Of a stretch of DNA of 64,000 nucleotides, positions 16,246 through 25,400 are shown piece after piece. The position numbers and the translations under genes were made by a program. Each line of letters opens with the position of its first letter. Positions within the stretch are counted from its first letter, which is position 1. The notes below the pieces were generated by a model, which saw nothing but the letters and a program-made list of their open reading frames with translations, ran no database searches and was not told the DNA's origin. The DNA is from Mycobacteroides immunogenum. GTDB taxonomy: Bacteria > Actinomycetota > Actinomycetes > Mycobacteriales > Mycobacteriaceae. The stretch lies in assembly GCF_001605725.1 (NCBI RefSeq), contig NZ_CP011530.1, forward strand, positions 3,720,001 through 3,784,000, written 5' to 3'.

Positions 16246-17283
16246 ATGACTCTCTGGACTGATGTCATTACCCCGGCCGCACTGACCGGGTATGCCCGCG
16301 AGGCGTTGGCCGACCGCGAGCGCCGCAAGGGAACCCTTGCCGTGTTCCTGCCGAACCGCACGACCAACGACATAGTTGCCCGATTCGTCAAGGGGGCCAA
16401 CGGTCTTCTGGATGCGGCCGAGTACCGCGCATACGATGCGGAGACCAGCATCGGCGAGACACCCGGAGCCGAACGCGTCACCATTGAGCTTCCCCCGCTG
16501 GGCCGCAAGGTGCGTGTGTCCGAATACGACCAGCTGCGCCTGCGTGGCAACGTCGATGCGGACGCGGCACTGACGGGCATCCTCAAGGAAGCTCGCCGTC
16601 TGGCATTCGCCATCAGCGACAAGATGGAGGTGATGCGCGGCAAGGTCATTGACAGCGGCAAGGCCGCTATCAATGAGAACGGTTTCATTGCTACCGCCGA
16701 CTTCGGTCGCGGCGCGGCATTCACCGTTACCGCCGCCACCCTGTGGTCCGATCCGGCCTCCAAGCCCCTGACCGACCTCCGCCTGTGGCGCGACGCGTAT
16801 GTGGATGAGAACGGCGACGAGCCGGGCGTAATCCTCACCTCGCGCCGCGTACTGAATGCGCTGATGCTGTCCGCCGAGTTAAAGGCCTTGGCTACCAATT
16901 CGGCTGTCGCACCGGGCATGGTCACCGAGACCTTTATTCAGTCGGTGTTGATCGACTACGGTCTGCCCCCGATTCAGGTGTTCGACCGCCGCGCCAAGGT
17001 GGCCGGGCAGACTGTCCGCGTCCTGCCGGAGGACAAGCTGTACTTGCTGCCCGCGCCGGTCGCTGTGGACGATGAGGAAGGTACCGACCTCGGCGCAACT
17101 GTCTGGGGTACCACCCTGGAGTCGACGGAACCGGACTACGAGATTGCCGAGGTTGACCGCCCTGGCATCGCGTTGGGCACTTTCAAGACCCGCGACCCGA
17201 TCGGCGTGTGGGTTCATAGTGCCGCCATCGGTCTGCCCACGTTGGCTAATGCCAACCTGTCTATGGCCGCAAAGGTGTTGTAG
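16246..17283 (+). CDS. Major capsid protein (gpE-like)
   Basis: The 345 residues have the layout of the lambda E-type capsid family with HK97 fold: an N-terminal helix with LADRERRKGTLAVFLPN, the E-loop/spine region with AERVTIELPPLGRKVRVSEY, and a C-terminal IGVWVHSAAIGLPTLANAN. It follows the decoration gene by 14 bases with a GGAAGGG ribosome binding site. It forms the icosahedral shell. Confidence 0.92.
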   Translation: MTLWTDVITPAALTGYAREALADRERRKGTLAVFLPNRTTNDIVARFVKGANGLLDAAEYRAYDAETSIGETPGAERVTIELPPLGRKVRVSEYDQLRLRGNVDADAALTGILKEARRLAFAISDKMEVMRGKVIDSGKAAINENGFIATADFGRGAAFTVTAATLWSDPASKPLTDLRLWRDAYVDENGDEPGVILTSRRVLNALMLSAELKALATNSAVAPGMVTETFIQSVLIDYGLPPIQVFDRRAKVAGQTVRVLPEDKLYLLPAPVAVDDEEGTDLGATVWGTTLESTEPDYEIAEVDRPGIALGTFKTRDPIGVWVHSAAIGLPTLANANLSMAAKVL

Positions 17284-17540
17284 TGCCGTCGATTCGATCC
17301 GATCTGGTCGGTGTCATCTACCTGCCCAGTGGGGCGCGTCTGCGCGCAGGCGACCCCGTCCCACTGGGCGAGGTGGTAGGCGCTCACCTGATCGAAGTCG
17401 GCGAACTCGATGCCATTGAGCCGGAGCCCACCGAGGACACCGAGGACACCGAGGACACCGAGGCCGAATCTACCCCGGTTGCTGAGCCCCGGCCGAGCAC
17501 GAGCCGGACGCGGAAGCGGTCAAGTGGTCGCGCTCGCTGA
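17283..17540 (+). CDS. Small head protein with acidic repeat, 85 aa
   Basis: ATG/GTG start overlaps the capsid stop by one base (GTG at 17283). The first 40 residues form a compact beta-type segment; then an acidic linker contains three exact 9-base DNA repeats GAGGACACC (17433-17459) giving EDTEDTEDT, followed by a basic Ser/Arg tail. Proteins here are often head fibre or connector accessories. The role is not certain. Confidence 0.65.
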   Translation: MPSIRSDLVGVIYLPSGARLRAGDPVPLGEVVGAHLIEVGELDAIEPEPTEDTEDTEDTEAESTPVAEPRPSTSRTRKRSSGRAR

Positions 17541-17898
17541 CCAGTCTGATGTCGAGGCGCGGCTGCGCCGTGACCTCACTGGCGATGAGATCGAATGGCT
17601 TCCGGGCGTGCTCGATGAGGCCTCTGCTCTGGTCTTCGCGTACTGCGGTGACCGCGTGTTCGACCCGGTACCCGACAGGGTGCGCATCGTTACCTCACGG
17701 GTAGCCGCGCGTGCCCTGTCGGCCCGCACCGATTCCGCCGCCGCTGTCACTAATGCGGCGCACGTCTTCTCACAGACGGTGACCCTGAATGCCGAAGCCG
17801 CCAATGGCGGTGTCTGGCTGACCAAGGCCGACAGGCTCGCCCTGCAGCGCTGGGCGCTGGCGGGTAAGGCCTTCTCAATCGACATCTCGGGACGATGA
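17524..17898 (+). CDS. Head-to-tail connector (adaptor) protein
   Basis: Taken from GTG 17524, overlapping the preceding gene by 17 bases; 124 residues. The start ALADQSDVEARLRRDLTGDE and the following all-helical body are typical of the gp6/gp15-like adaptor family, which adds to the portal ring and opens the head-tail junction. Coupled to the next gene by a 4-base overlap (ATGA at 17895). Confidence 0.8.
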   Translation: MVALADQSDVEARLRRDLTGDEIEWLPGVLDEASALVFAYCGDRVFDPVPDRVRIVTSRVAARALSARTDSAAAVTNAAHVFSQTVTLNAEAANGGVWLTKADRLALQRWALAGKAFSIDISGR

Positions 17899-18242
17899 CC
17901 GCGCCGAGCTTCCCCACACCGTTTGTCATCGCGCATGAGGCCTTCATCCCCGACGCGCAGAACGCTCACGGCGACCTCGTAGACAAGTGGGCACCTGCAA
18001 GCGCACGGTCCGTGTACGGCGCTGGCCCGGCGATGTCGAATGAGCCGAAGTTGGTCGGCCAGGATCGCGTCATTGTCGACGTGGTGCTACTGGTGCCGCC
18101 CGATCAACCCTATGGCCCGCGTGACCGGGTAACCCTTGCTGGCAACGTCTTTGAATGTGTCGGCTATCCCGAGTCGACCGAATTCAATCCATTCGGCAAG
18201 CACTTCGGCGCTGTCGTCAACCTGCGAAGGGTGGAGGGATGA
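17895..18242 (+). CDS. Head-tail stopper protein
   Basis: 115 residues with the beta-rich pattern of head-tail connector/stopper proteins, including GQDRVIVDVVLLVPPD and GPRDRVTLAGNVFECVG. The stopper plugs the portal channel after packaging. Coupled on both sides by ATGA overlaps. Confidence 0.75.
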   Translation: MTAPSFPTPFVIAHEAFIPDAQNAHGDLVDKWAPASARSVYGAGPAMSNEPKLVGQDRVIVDVVLLVPPDQPYGPRDRVTLAGNVFECVGYPESTEFNPFGKHFGAVVNLRRVEG

Positions 18243-18535
18243 CCGTTACCAAGGTCCGCGTAAACAAACGCGCTTTCCGTGAGCTGCGCAAGTCGGAACC
18301 GGTGCAGGCCAGGCTACTTGAAGTCGGCGACGTGGTCGCTACTGACGCCAACGCTGATCATGAGGCAACCGCCGACGTGGCCAAGAATGGCCCCGTCGAT
18401 GACGGACCAAGCTACACAGCTGAGCTGTACATCGGCAAGAACCGTGCCCGCGTCTCGGTGGCCACCGCAACGTTCCGAGCCATGGGGCATGAGCGGCGCA
18501 CATCTTCGCTTCTGCGGGCAGCTGCACGCCAATGA
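18239..18535 (+). CDS. Tail-completion / HK97 gp10-like protein
   Basis: 98 residues starting at ATG 18239. Pattern: N-terminal VRVNKRAFRELRKSEPVQAR helix, a middle ADVAKNG segment and a C-terminal NRARVSVATAT strand, resembling the minor connector proteins placed between stopper and tail terminator. Coupled to both neighbours. Confidence 0.7.
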   Translation: MTVTKVRVNKRAFRELRKSEPVQARLLEVGDVVATDANADHEATADVAKNGPVDDGPSYTAELYIGKNRARVSVATATFRAMGHERRTSSLLRAAARQ

Positions 18536-18939
18536 CGCTCATCGTCCATCCGGATGTTGATCAGCTTGCCGTCGACTACTTCGCCAACGCTCTTGCCGCA
18601 CAGGGCCACGCGCAACATGTCGGCAAGAAGGTGCCCACCAAGAATCGCCCCGACCGCTTCCTGCGGGTGTTCTCCAATGGTGGCCCTGACGTTTCACTGA
18701 TCGCCACGCGCGCGCAGATCGTCGCGCAGCTCTACGACATTGACGGCCCCCGGTGTGCTGCTACCGCCAACCTGGTAGCTGGACTGGGCAAGGCCGCTGT
18801 GGGCTACCTGTTCGACGGGTATCCGCATGTGGCAGAGGCCAGGAAGCTCGGTGGCCCAACTGATCTTGATGACCCGGACGTGAAAACGCACGTGCGCTAT
18901 CAGGTCGTCCTTGAGTGGCTCATCCGAGCCAAGCACTGA
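18532..18939 (+). CDS. Tail terminator protein
   Basis: 135 residues beginning MTLIVHPDVDQLAVDYF, with an alpha/beta pattern typical of tail terminators that cap the tail tube next to the head. It directly precedes the major tail protein, as in most siphoviruses. Start overlaps the upstream stop (ATGA). Confidence 0.75.
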   Translation: MTLIVHPDVDQLAVDYFANALAAQGHAQHVGKKVPTKNRPDRFLRVFSNGGPDVSLIATRAQIVAQLYDIDGPRCAATANLVAGLGKAAVGYLFDGYPHVAEARKLGGPTDLDDPDVKTHVRYQVVLEWLIRAKH

Positions 18940-19000
18940 TTTCTCCAAGGCATCTTTACCCAATCACATTGCCCGCGTTGGGCAGAGAGGTGTATTCACC

Positions 19001-19678
19001 ATGACCGGACCCATTGTTGCTGGCCCCGGTGGCGCAGCGGGCGACATCAAGGAACTGTTTTCGGGCTCGCCAACCGCGCCAGGTATTACCGGCGGCGTGT
19101 TCATCGGCAAGCCGGGCATTGCATTGCCCCCTGCTGACGACATCTTCGTTCCCGCCACCGAGCACAGTCCCGACCTCAAGAATGTCGGCTTCGTCTCCGA
19201 AGACGGCGTGACCGGCACCGAGGACCGATCGATCAATGAGATTGCGGCCTGGGGCGGCGATATCGTTGCGTTCCTTCAGGAATCGTTCTCGGTGTCGTGG
19301 CAGATGGTGCTACTGCAGATCATGAACCGGGACATCGCCAAGCTGGCCTACGGTGACGACAACGTGGCCTACACGCAGGCGACGCAGGCGCACGGCAACT
19401 GGCTGGCCATCAAGGTCAACAAGCTGATGCTGCCGAAAAAGACTGTCTGGATTGACAGCTTCTACTCCGATGGCTCTGAAGGCCTCAAGGCGATGCGGTG
19501 GGTCGCACCGCTGGCCCAGGTGTCCGAGAAGGGCGACTTCAAGACCGCCCATAGCGAGCTGTCGGGCCATGACCTGACGCTCAAGCTGCTGCCCGACTCG
19601 CAAGGCAACAACGCCTACATCTACCTGGACGACGGCCAGGTTGTGCCCCTGCCCGCAGGCGGTGGCGGAACCCCTTAG
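19001..19678 (+). CDS. Major tail protein
   Basis: ATG 19001 has AGAGAGG 10 bases upstream; an upstream in-frame start at 18911 would overlap the terminator gene and is not preferred. The 225 residues include GVFIGKPGIALPPADD, SVSWQMVLLQI and a C-terminal KLLPDSQGNNAYIYLDDG, typical of the tail tube family in actinophages. The frame stops at TAG 19676-19678 right after a Gly-rich PLPAGGGGTP, and a Pro/Glu-rich frame continues in -1 (separate entry). Confidence 0.88.
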   Translation: MTGPIVAGPGGAAGDIKELFSGSPTAPGITGGVFIGKPGIALPPADDIFVPATEHSPDLKNVGFVSEDGVTGTEDRSINEIAAWGGDIVAFLQESFSVSWQMVLLQIMNRDIAKLAYGDDNVAYTQATQAHGNWLAIKVNKLMLPKKTVWIDSFYSDGSEGLKAMRWVAPLAQVSEKGDFKTAHSELSGHDLTLKLLPDSQGNNAYIYLDDGQVVPLPAGGGGTP

Positions 19679-19755
19679 CGCCTCCCCCGGCCCCGGAACC
19701 TGATCCGGAACCGGAGCCGGAGCCTGACCCCGAGCCGAGCGGCGACGGGGCTTAG
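19678..19755 (+). other. Pro/Glu-rich -1 frame extension of major tail protein
   Basis: Immediately at the major tail stop, the -1 frame reads 25 residues (APPPAPEPDPEPEPEPDPEP, then SGDGA) before TAG 19753-19755. A single-base slip or one extra C in the CCCC run at 19671-19674 would join it to the major tail protein. The coding-like composition argues that it is or recently was translated. It may be a programmed frameshift, a natural one-base deletion or a sequencing error. Confidence 0.5.
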
Positions 19756-19782
19756 GAGAGGCGATCACCGGTCGCTCACAAA

Positions 19783-19823
19783 GTCCCGCCCGTCCGTTTT
19801 GCCTTGGGGCGGATGGGCGGGAC
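19783..19823 (+). terminator. Hairpin after major tail gene
   Basis: Arms GTCCCGCCCGTCCG (19783-19796) and CGGATGGGCGGGAC (19810-19823) pair over 14 positions with one G-U wobble; loop of 13 bases beginning TTTTG. There is no T-run after the right arm, so it may act as partial terminator or mRNA end-stabiliser setting tail-protein abundance. It lies in the 187-base gap before the tail chaperone gene. Confidence 0.6.
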
Positions 19824-19865
19824 CCAAGGCATACCAAGGCAATTCACCTGAAAAGGAATATTCAC

Positions 19866-20330
19866 ATGGCAACCAAGGCAACCAAGTCGACCCCGAAGCC
19901 GCCCGCTGATGAGGTCGCCGAAGATGAAGCCCGCGAGCACTCGGACAACCTCGAGCTGCCCGTGGGTGACGAGGGCCAGGCGGTCGATTCTCCCGAGGGT
20001 CCTGCGCTCAAGCCGGGGGAGCCCGAATACGATTGGGCGCCGCTCTATACCGAGGGCACCAAGCTCAAGCGCTACGAGGACCCCTCGGGCACTGTGGTGC
20101 AGCTTCCGCCTTTCCCAACTCCGGACGCGGGCGATATCTTCGCCGATCTGCTGGAAGACATTCCTGATCACGTCATGCTGATCAAGCTCTTTCGGCAGGC
20201 AATGCGTGACCATGCCGTGGACTACGGCGAGGGCATCGCGGCCATCACCACGGCATTTCGCGGCGGCGGCAAGCTGTCCGATATCCGGGGCCTGCTCACG
20301 TTCTGGTCGGGAGCGACACTCCCAAACTGA
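19866..20330 (+). CDS. Tail assembly chaperone, short form (gpG-like)
   Basis: 154 residues; AAAAGGAATATTCAC precedes the ATG. An acidic disordered N terminus is followed by the helical chaperone domain (DAGDIFADLLEDIPDHVMLI). It ends just after a slippery site at 20321-20327. Like lambda gpG it binds the tape measure during tail assembly and is not in the virion. Confidence 0.88.
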   Translation: MATKATKSTPKPPADEVAEDEAREHSDNLELPVGDEGQAVDSPEGPALKPGEPEYDWAPLYTEGTKLKRYEDPSGTVVQLPPFPTPDAGDIFADLLEDIPDHVMLIKLFRQAMRDHAVDYGEGIAAITTAFRGGGKLSDIRGLLTFWSGATLPN

Positions 20331-20758
20331 TTGGCGAGGTCCGCGACTTCGCACGTAAGCACGAGGCGGCATTCCGCCTAGACCTACTGCACGCCGGGTT
20401 GCGTTTCGACCGCCCGGCGTGCAGCTGGGAAGACTTGCACGCGTTCACCGTGGCCTCACCGCCTGGAACCGCCATTCATTACGAGCTGGCCGAACAGTGG
20501 CCGCTTGATTCGCACCTTCTCGCCGGAATCCTTGAGCGCCTTAACGACTGGCTTTGGCTGCACACCAAGGATGCACAGCGTAAGCCGCCACGTAACCGGC
20601 CGAAACAGATTCCACGCCCCGGTGTTCGTGAGCGCGCGAACGCGTTGACGGCAGCCCTTGGTGGCCGAACACAACAGGTAATCCCAATGACCGCCTTCGC
20701 GTCCATGTGGCGTGAGGCGCGTGCCCGCTGGAAACAACAGAAGGGAGTTAGTGAATGA
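19866..20758 (+). CDS. Tail assembly chaperone, frameshifted long form (gpGT-like)
   Basis: A -1 slip on CCCAAAC at 20321-20327 (zero-frame codons CTC CCA AAC) continues the frame from base 20327 to TGA 20756-20758, adding 143 residues to 154 (297 total). The heptamer fits X XXY YYZ exactly. The downstream frame has no good start of its own until ATG-like codons near 20399, well inside the domain. The T part carries helices such as SWEDLHAFTVA and a basic C terminus that ends at the tape measure start. Confidence 0.88.
20321..20327 (+). promoter_or_regulatory. Programmed -1 frameshift slippery site
   Basis: CCCAAAC in the frame C CCA AAC, one codon before the stop TGA of the short chaperone. 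This is a canonical X XXY YYZ heptamer. It sets the ratio of short to long tail chaperones. Confidence 0.88.
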
Positions 20759-23700
20759 GCAATGAACTAATGGCCCTTTGGGTTTCGATACTTCCCGATA
20801 CTTCCAAGATCGTCAGCACCACTAAGCGGGCGCTAGACAACGGCGACTACGAGATCACCGTTCATGTCGACAAGGCCGAGCTTGACAAAGAGGTGGCCAA
20901 GACAAAGAAGACTGTCGAGAGCCTCGATGCCCGTGTCAAACTTGCGGTAGATCAGAAGCGCACTCACGACGCGTTCCAAAAGGCTGTCGACAAGGAGCTT
21001 TCGCGAGTCCGGCCGCTACGCATAGATGTTGATCGCAAGTACCTCACCAGCACAGCGTCGTTCATCACCAAGACGCTGGGCGGTGCGATGGCGGGCGCCC
21101 TCGGCGGCCTGGCTATCACTGGTGCCGCCGGTGGACTGACTGCGCTCACCGGCGCAATCATGTCCGCTAGCGGCGCTTTTGGACTTTTGCCGGCGACCGC
21201 TGGCGGTGCGGCAACAGCTATCGGTGCTCTCAAGGTGGCAACCCTCGGCTTCGGCGATGCCATGAAGGACGTAGGCGACCCACAGAAGTTCGCGAAGGCC
21301 ATCGCCGATCTGTCGCCGAATGCACGTGAGACCGCCACCGCCATTCAGTCGATGCTCCCCCAGCTCAAGGACTTCAAGAATGCGGTGCAAGACCGGTTCT
21401 TTGACGGCTTCGCTGCCGAGGTGAAGTCACTGGGCGCCATATATCTGCCGATGATGCAGGGCGCCATGGGCAGTATCGCGGGCTCTGCAAACAACGCCCT
21501 CAGAAGCGTCTCGGCGCTACTCAAGGCACCCCAGTCCGTTTCGGACATGGCGCAGATTACCGGCAATAGTGCGACCGCATTCAACACGCTGTCGCAAGCG
21601 CTCACACCCATCGTTAAGTCGATGCTTGACATTGGCTCGGTCGGCTCCACATTCCTGCCCCAGCTCGCACAGGGCGCCAACAATGCGGCCAATTCTTTCG
21701 CCAAGTTCGTGACCAATGCGCGCGAGACGGGTCGCATGCAGGAATGGATGCAGACCGGCATCCACGCCATGGGTCAGCTCGGCGACATCGCAGGCAATCT
21801 GGGCTCCACCATCGCCGGAATCTTCCGCGCGGGCAACGATGTCGGCGGCGGCTTCCTGGCCTCATTGCAGACCGTCACGCAGACGATGAGCGACTTCGTC
21901 AACTCGGCGGAGGGTAAGAATGCATTGGGCGCGTTCTTCTCTGGCGCCAAGGATGCGTTGGCGGCGCTGTCTCCGATCCTCAAGACTGTCGGCGAGAGTG
22001 TCATCGGCACCGTTCTTCCCGCCTTCACTAACCTGGGCACCGCAGCGGCCCCAGCCTTGCAAGCTATCTTCACCAACCTCGCCGAGGTTATGAAGACCCT
22101 TGCCCCGGTGGTCACTTCGCTTTCCGGCCCAATTTCGACGCTGCTCAACGCTATCGGTCCCGCTGTCGTACAGACCATTCAGGCACTTGCCCCGGCGATA
22201 CAGCCGTTGGCGCAGGCTTTCGCCGACTTGGTGGCTGGTGCGGCCCCGATCCTGCCTGTGCTTGGCCAGCTGGTCGGCGCGGTAGTCGGCGCCCTCGCGC
22301 CCGCTTTATCGACGCTATTCAAGGCGCTGGCCCCCGTGGTCTCGGCACTCGCCGACGCGCTCAAGCCAGTACTCGACCAGCTCGCGCCGGTGCTGGCTGC
22401 GGTCGCAGGCACGTTCGCAAATGCCTGGGCCAGCGCTTTGCAGCAAGTCACGCCGCTACTCCCCCCGCTACTGGGCGCAATGGGTGACCTGCTCAAGACG
22501 GTGATTCCGCTTCTGCCACCGCTGGCTGAGCTTGGGGCGGCTGCCATTCCCGCCATCGCCGCCGCGATCAAGGTTGTGGCGCCGCTGTTCACCGGGTTGG
22601 TCAAGGTCCTGACGCCCATCGTGGACACCGTCATTACACCGATGGTCGGCGGATTCAAGGCGCTAGCCGACGTAATTGGCACGGTTGCCAATGGCCTGAG
22701 CGGCGTGGTGGACAAGGCCAGCGGCTTTCTGTCCAGGGTGCCCGGCCTCGGCGGCATCTTCGGCAAAAAGGACGGTGGCCCTATCGGTGACGTACCTGGC
22801 TATGCGGGCGGTGGCAAAATCACCGGGCGCGGCTCAGGTACAAGCGATTCCATATTGGCGTGGCTGTCCAACGGCGAGGGCGTCATGACGGCGGCGGCGA
22901 TGCGCAACGGCGGCGCACCAATACTGGCCGCGCTCAACGCCGGATGGGTGCCGCCCGCCGCGATGCTGCACGCCATGATCCCCGGCTTCGCTCAGGGGCT
23001 CAATCCCGGCGCCGACTTTCTGCGCACAACGATCATGCGTCAATGGCCGCAGATCGGCGACATCGGTGGCCGACGTGCCGAGGACGGCTATGGCGAGCAC
23101 TCCAGTGGAAACGCACTCGATGTGATGGTGCCCGGCTGGGACACCCCCGAAGGCATTCTGTTGGGCAATCAAGTCGCCGGGTTCCTAGCCAAAAACCGTG
23201 AACAGCTTGGCCTTGACGGGTTCATCTGGCGCCAGACGAGCTACGGCTACGGCGGGTCCTTCACCGACGGCAAGGCCATGTCTGACCGTGGCTCGCCGAC
23301 GCAGAACCACATGGACCATCTGCACGTCATGTTGGGCAAGGGTCGTGGCTCTGGCGCGGCGGCCGTCGGCCTCCCCACTAGCAGCATCTCACTACCCTCG
23401 GCCAGCGGCATGTCCAGCAGCGGCGGCACATCTGGGCGCGGCAGCGGCGCTGCAGGCGCTCGCCGGGTCCGCGAGGCACAGGACCGCGTATCGGACCGGA
23501 ACTTTGACGTACAGCAGGCACAGGCCGCGCTGGACGAACTCAATGCCAAGGACCCAAGCAAGGTCACCCGTAAGCAACGCAACGCCGCAGAGCACCGACT
23601 GGAGCGATCGAAGCGTGAACAGGCGCAAGCCAACGATGACCTGACGCAGACTCAAAACGAATACAACGATGCGATGCAGAACTCGCCGCTTGGCGGCAAC

Positions 23701-24174
23701 GGCAACTCTGCAGCATCCGACCTTGGCTCAGGCCTCATTGACGGCTTGTTCCAAGGGCTCGGCTTCGACGGCTCACTGTTCTCAGACCCCAGACAATGGG
23801 GCTTGGTGAAGATGTTCACGGGCCTCCTTGGCGGCAAGGGGGGCAGCAGCGCCGGTGACCTCGGCCAAGGCGGCGGCGGCATGTTGAACAGCATGGGCCT
23901 GCCAAGCCTTACCGGCTTGTTCTCGCGGGGCCAGACATCGACAGTGACCGCAGAAAATGTGATGCCCGGCGGCGGGCCCGGTGGCCTTATCGCAGGCATT
24001 GGCGATATCGCCACCAACGCTTTCCAGCAAGGCATGTCGCAGCCGACCACCATCGATAACTCAATCAACCTCAACGGCAATCAGGGCATGGACCCGCAGG
24101 CCGTTCAAACGTCCATCCAGAAGAAGCAAAACGAACGGACGCGCACCTACGCGACGGCAGGACTGGGAGCATGA
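20755..24174 (+). CDS. Tape measure protein with M15/VanY-like peptidase motif
   Basis: 1139 residues; ATG 20755 overlaps the chaperone stop. The N-terminal half is helical with hydrophobic Ala/Gly stretches (residues about 90-170) and long repeats of LAPV-type helices, as expected for the protein that sets tail length. Around 780-860 it holds HSSGNALD (H782, D789) and HMDHLHV (H852, D854, H855, H857), the zinc site pattern of LAS-type (M15/VanY-like) peptidases. Such a domain would open peptidoglycan during DNA entry. A charged coiled coil follows at about 900-970. Confidence 0.93.
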   Translation: MSNELMALWVSILPDTSKIVSTTKRALDNGDYEITVHVDKAELDKEVAKTKKTVESLDARVKLAVDQKRTHDAFQKAVDKELSRVRPLRIDVDRKYLTSTASFITKTLGGAMAGALGGLAITGAAGGLTALTGAIMSASGAFGLLPATAGGAATAIGALKVATLGFGDAMKDVGDPQKFAKAIADLSPNARETATAIQSMLPQLKDFKNAVQDRFFDGFAAEVKSLGAIYLPMMQGAMGSIAGSANNALRSVSALLKAPQSVSDMAQITGNSATAFNTLSQALTPIVKSMLDIGSVGSTFLPQLAQGANNAANSFAKFVTNARETGRMQEWMQTGIHAMGQLGDIAGNLGSTIAGIFRAGNDVGGGFLASLQTVTQTMSDFVNSAEGKNALGAFFSGAKDALAALSPILKTVGESVIGTVLPAFTNLGTAAAPALQAIFTNLAEVMKTLAPVVTSLSGPISTLLNAIGPAVVQTIQALAPAIQPLAQAFADLVAGAAPILPVLGQLVGAVVGALAPALSTLFKALAPVVSALADALKPVLDQLAPVLAAVAGTFANAWASALQQVTPLLPPLLGAMGDLLKTVIPLLPPLAELGAAAIPAIAAAIKVVAPLFTGLVKVLTPIVDTVITPMVGGFKALADVIGTVANGLSGVVDKASGFLSRVPGLGGIFGKKDGGPIGDVPGYAGGGKITGRGSGTSDSILAWLSNGEGVMTAAAMRNGGAPILAALNAGWVPPAAMLHAMIPGFAQGLNPGADFLRTTIMRQWPQIGDIGGRRAEDGYGEHSSGNALDVMVPGWDTPEGILLGNQVAGFLAKNREQLGLDGFIWRQTSYGYGGSFTDGKAMSDRGSPTQNHMDHLHVMLGKGRGSGAAAVGLPTSSISLPSASGMSSSGGTSGRGSGAAGARRVREAQDRVSDRNFDVQQAQAALDELNAKDPSKVTRKQRNAAEHRLERSKREQAQANDDLTQTQNEYNDAMQNSPLGGNGNSAASDLGSGLIDGLFQGLGFDGSLFSDPRQWGLVKMFTGLLGGKGGSSAGDLGQGGGGMLNSMGLPSLTGLFSRGQTSTVTAENVMPGGGPGGLIAGIGDIATNAFQQGMSQPTTIDNSINLNGNQGMDPQAVQTSIQKKQNERTRTYATAGLGA

Positions 24175-25400
24175 CTGAATCAGCCACCGCGCCAGATCAT
24201 TGGGGCGAGAACCCGGCCGACAACCAGATTCAACCGCCCTTCTACCGCTGGGGTGGAAACGCCAATGAGCTTGCAGGCGCGGTGTTTGCTGCCGTCAAGT
24301 TCCCCGGCTGGGAGCAATTCACCCGCTGGGAATGGCTGCCCGAAGAGCTTAAGAACATGGAAACCAACCTGCTGTACATCGGTGTCGATGGCAGCAAATG
24401 GCACCTTGCCGGTAACCATCGGGGCCGCGAAGGGGCGGTGCTGGAGTCTGAGCTGATGGGCGCGATGTCGGTGCCGTTCGATCACCGTTTCTCGGAAGGG
24501 CCCTACCTGATCGGCTCCCGGCTGGAGCGCACCGACATCAAACGCCGCACGCAGTCTTTCGGCGTCATATTGAACCCCAACGCCAATGTGCGTGCCCGCC
24601 TGAATATTTCGACGGAGACCATCTACCGCAACACCGAGGCCAGGTGGCAGCGCGCCTGGTCCAAGACGCAGCACGGCTGGTTGGGCTACTTCACCCGCTC
24701 GACCGGATGGCGCTGGCTCAAGGTCATTTTGGATGGCGGCGCCACACCGGAGACCATGAAAAAGGACCCGGTGGCGTTCGGTAACAACATGCGCCAGGTG
24801 ACGATGAACGTCGTCAGCCCGGACCCTTACGCCTACAAAAAGATGTTCCGCTCCAAGACTGTTGGCTTCGACGCCACAAAGCCCAAGGTCGCGGTCGGCG
24901 GCGAGGGCTCACTGTTCACCACCCTTGAGGACTTCCTGGCTGACGGCATCGAAGCACTGCCCATGCAGGCCTGGCTGACCCACGTTCAATACGTCAACAA
25001 GGGCCAGATCGATGACTGGCCGAAGTTCATCATCAGCGGCACCGGCACGGCATGGATACAGGACGGCCTCACACAGAACTTGGTCCGATGCCCTGAAATC
25101 TACAGCGGAGATGGCTTTCTCATGGTCGACACGGACCCGACGGCGCGCACGTTCACCACCAGCAAGGAACCGGTAGACAACGTGTTCTATCGATTCGCCC
25201 GCCAAGCGGAAATCTTGGACTACCTGCCGTTGCTGCATGACCTCGGCGATCAAGGGTTGCCCGCATGGCGCCGTAGTCGCGGCCAGCGGTTCGCATCCAA
25301 CATCCCTCGCGAGACAGCGGTGACAACCGCCGTCTATCACACCAACCCCGAGGCAAAGGTAACCGCTTTCATGCCGCAGAAATACGAGACCGCTTTCTAG
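24171..25400 (+). CDS. Distal tail / minor tail protein
   Basis: 409 residues, coupled to the tape measure (ATGA at 24171). Segments such as FPGWEQFTRWEWLPEEL, DIKRRTQSFGVILNPN and GSGTAWIQDG-like strands match minor tail proteins found directly after the tape measure in mycobacteriophages, the place of Dit proteins. It likely forms the hub between tube and tip. Confidence 0.8.
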   Translation: MTESATAPDHWGENPADNQIQPPFYRWGGNANELAGAVFAAVKFPGWEQFTRWEWLPEELKNMETNLLYIGVDGSKWHLAGNHRGREGAVLESELMGAMSVPFDHRFSEGPYLIGSRLERTDIKRRTQSFGVILNPNANVRARLNISTETIYRNTEARWQRAWSKTQHGWLGYFTRSTGWRWLKVILDGGATPETMKKDPVAFGNNMRQVTMNVVSPDPYAYKKMFRSKTVGFDATKPKVAVGGEGSLFTTLEDFLADGIEALPMQAWLTHVQYVNKGQIDDWPKFIISGTGTAWIQDGLTQNLVRCPEIYSGDGFLMVDTDPTARTFTTSKEPVDNVFYRFARQAEILDYLPLLHDLGDQGLPAWRRSRGQRFASNIPRETAVTTAVYHTNPEAKVTAFMPQKYETAF

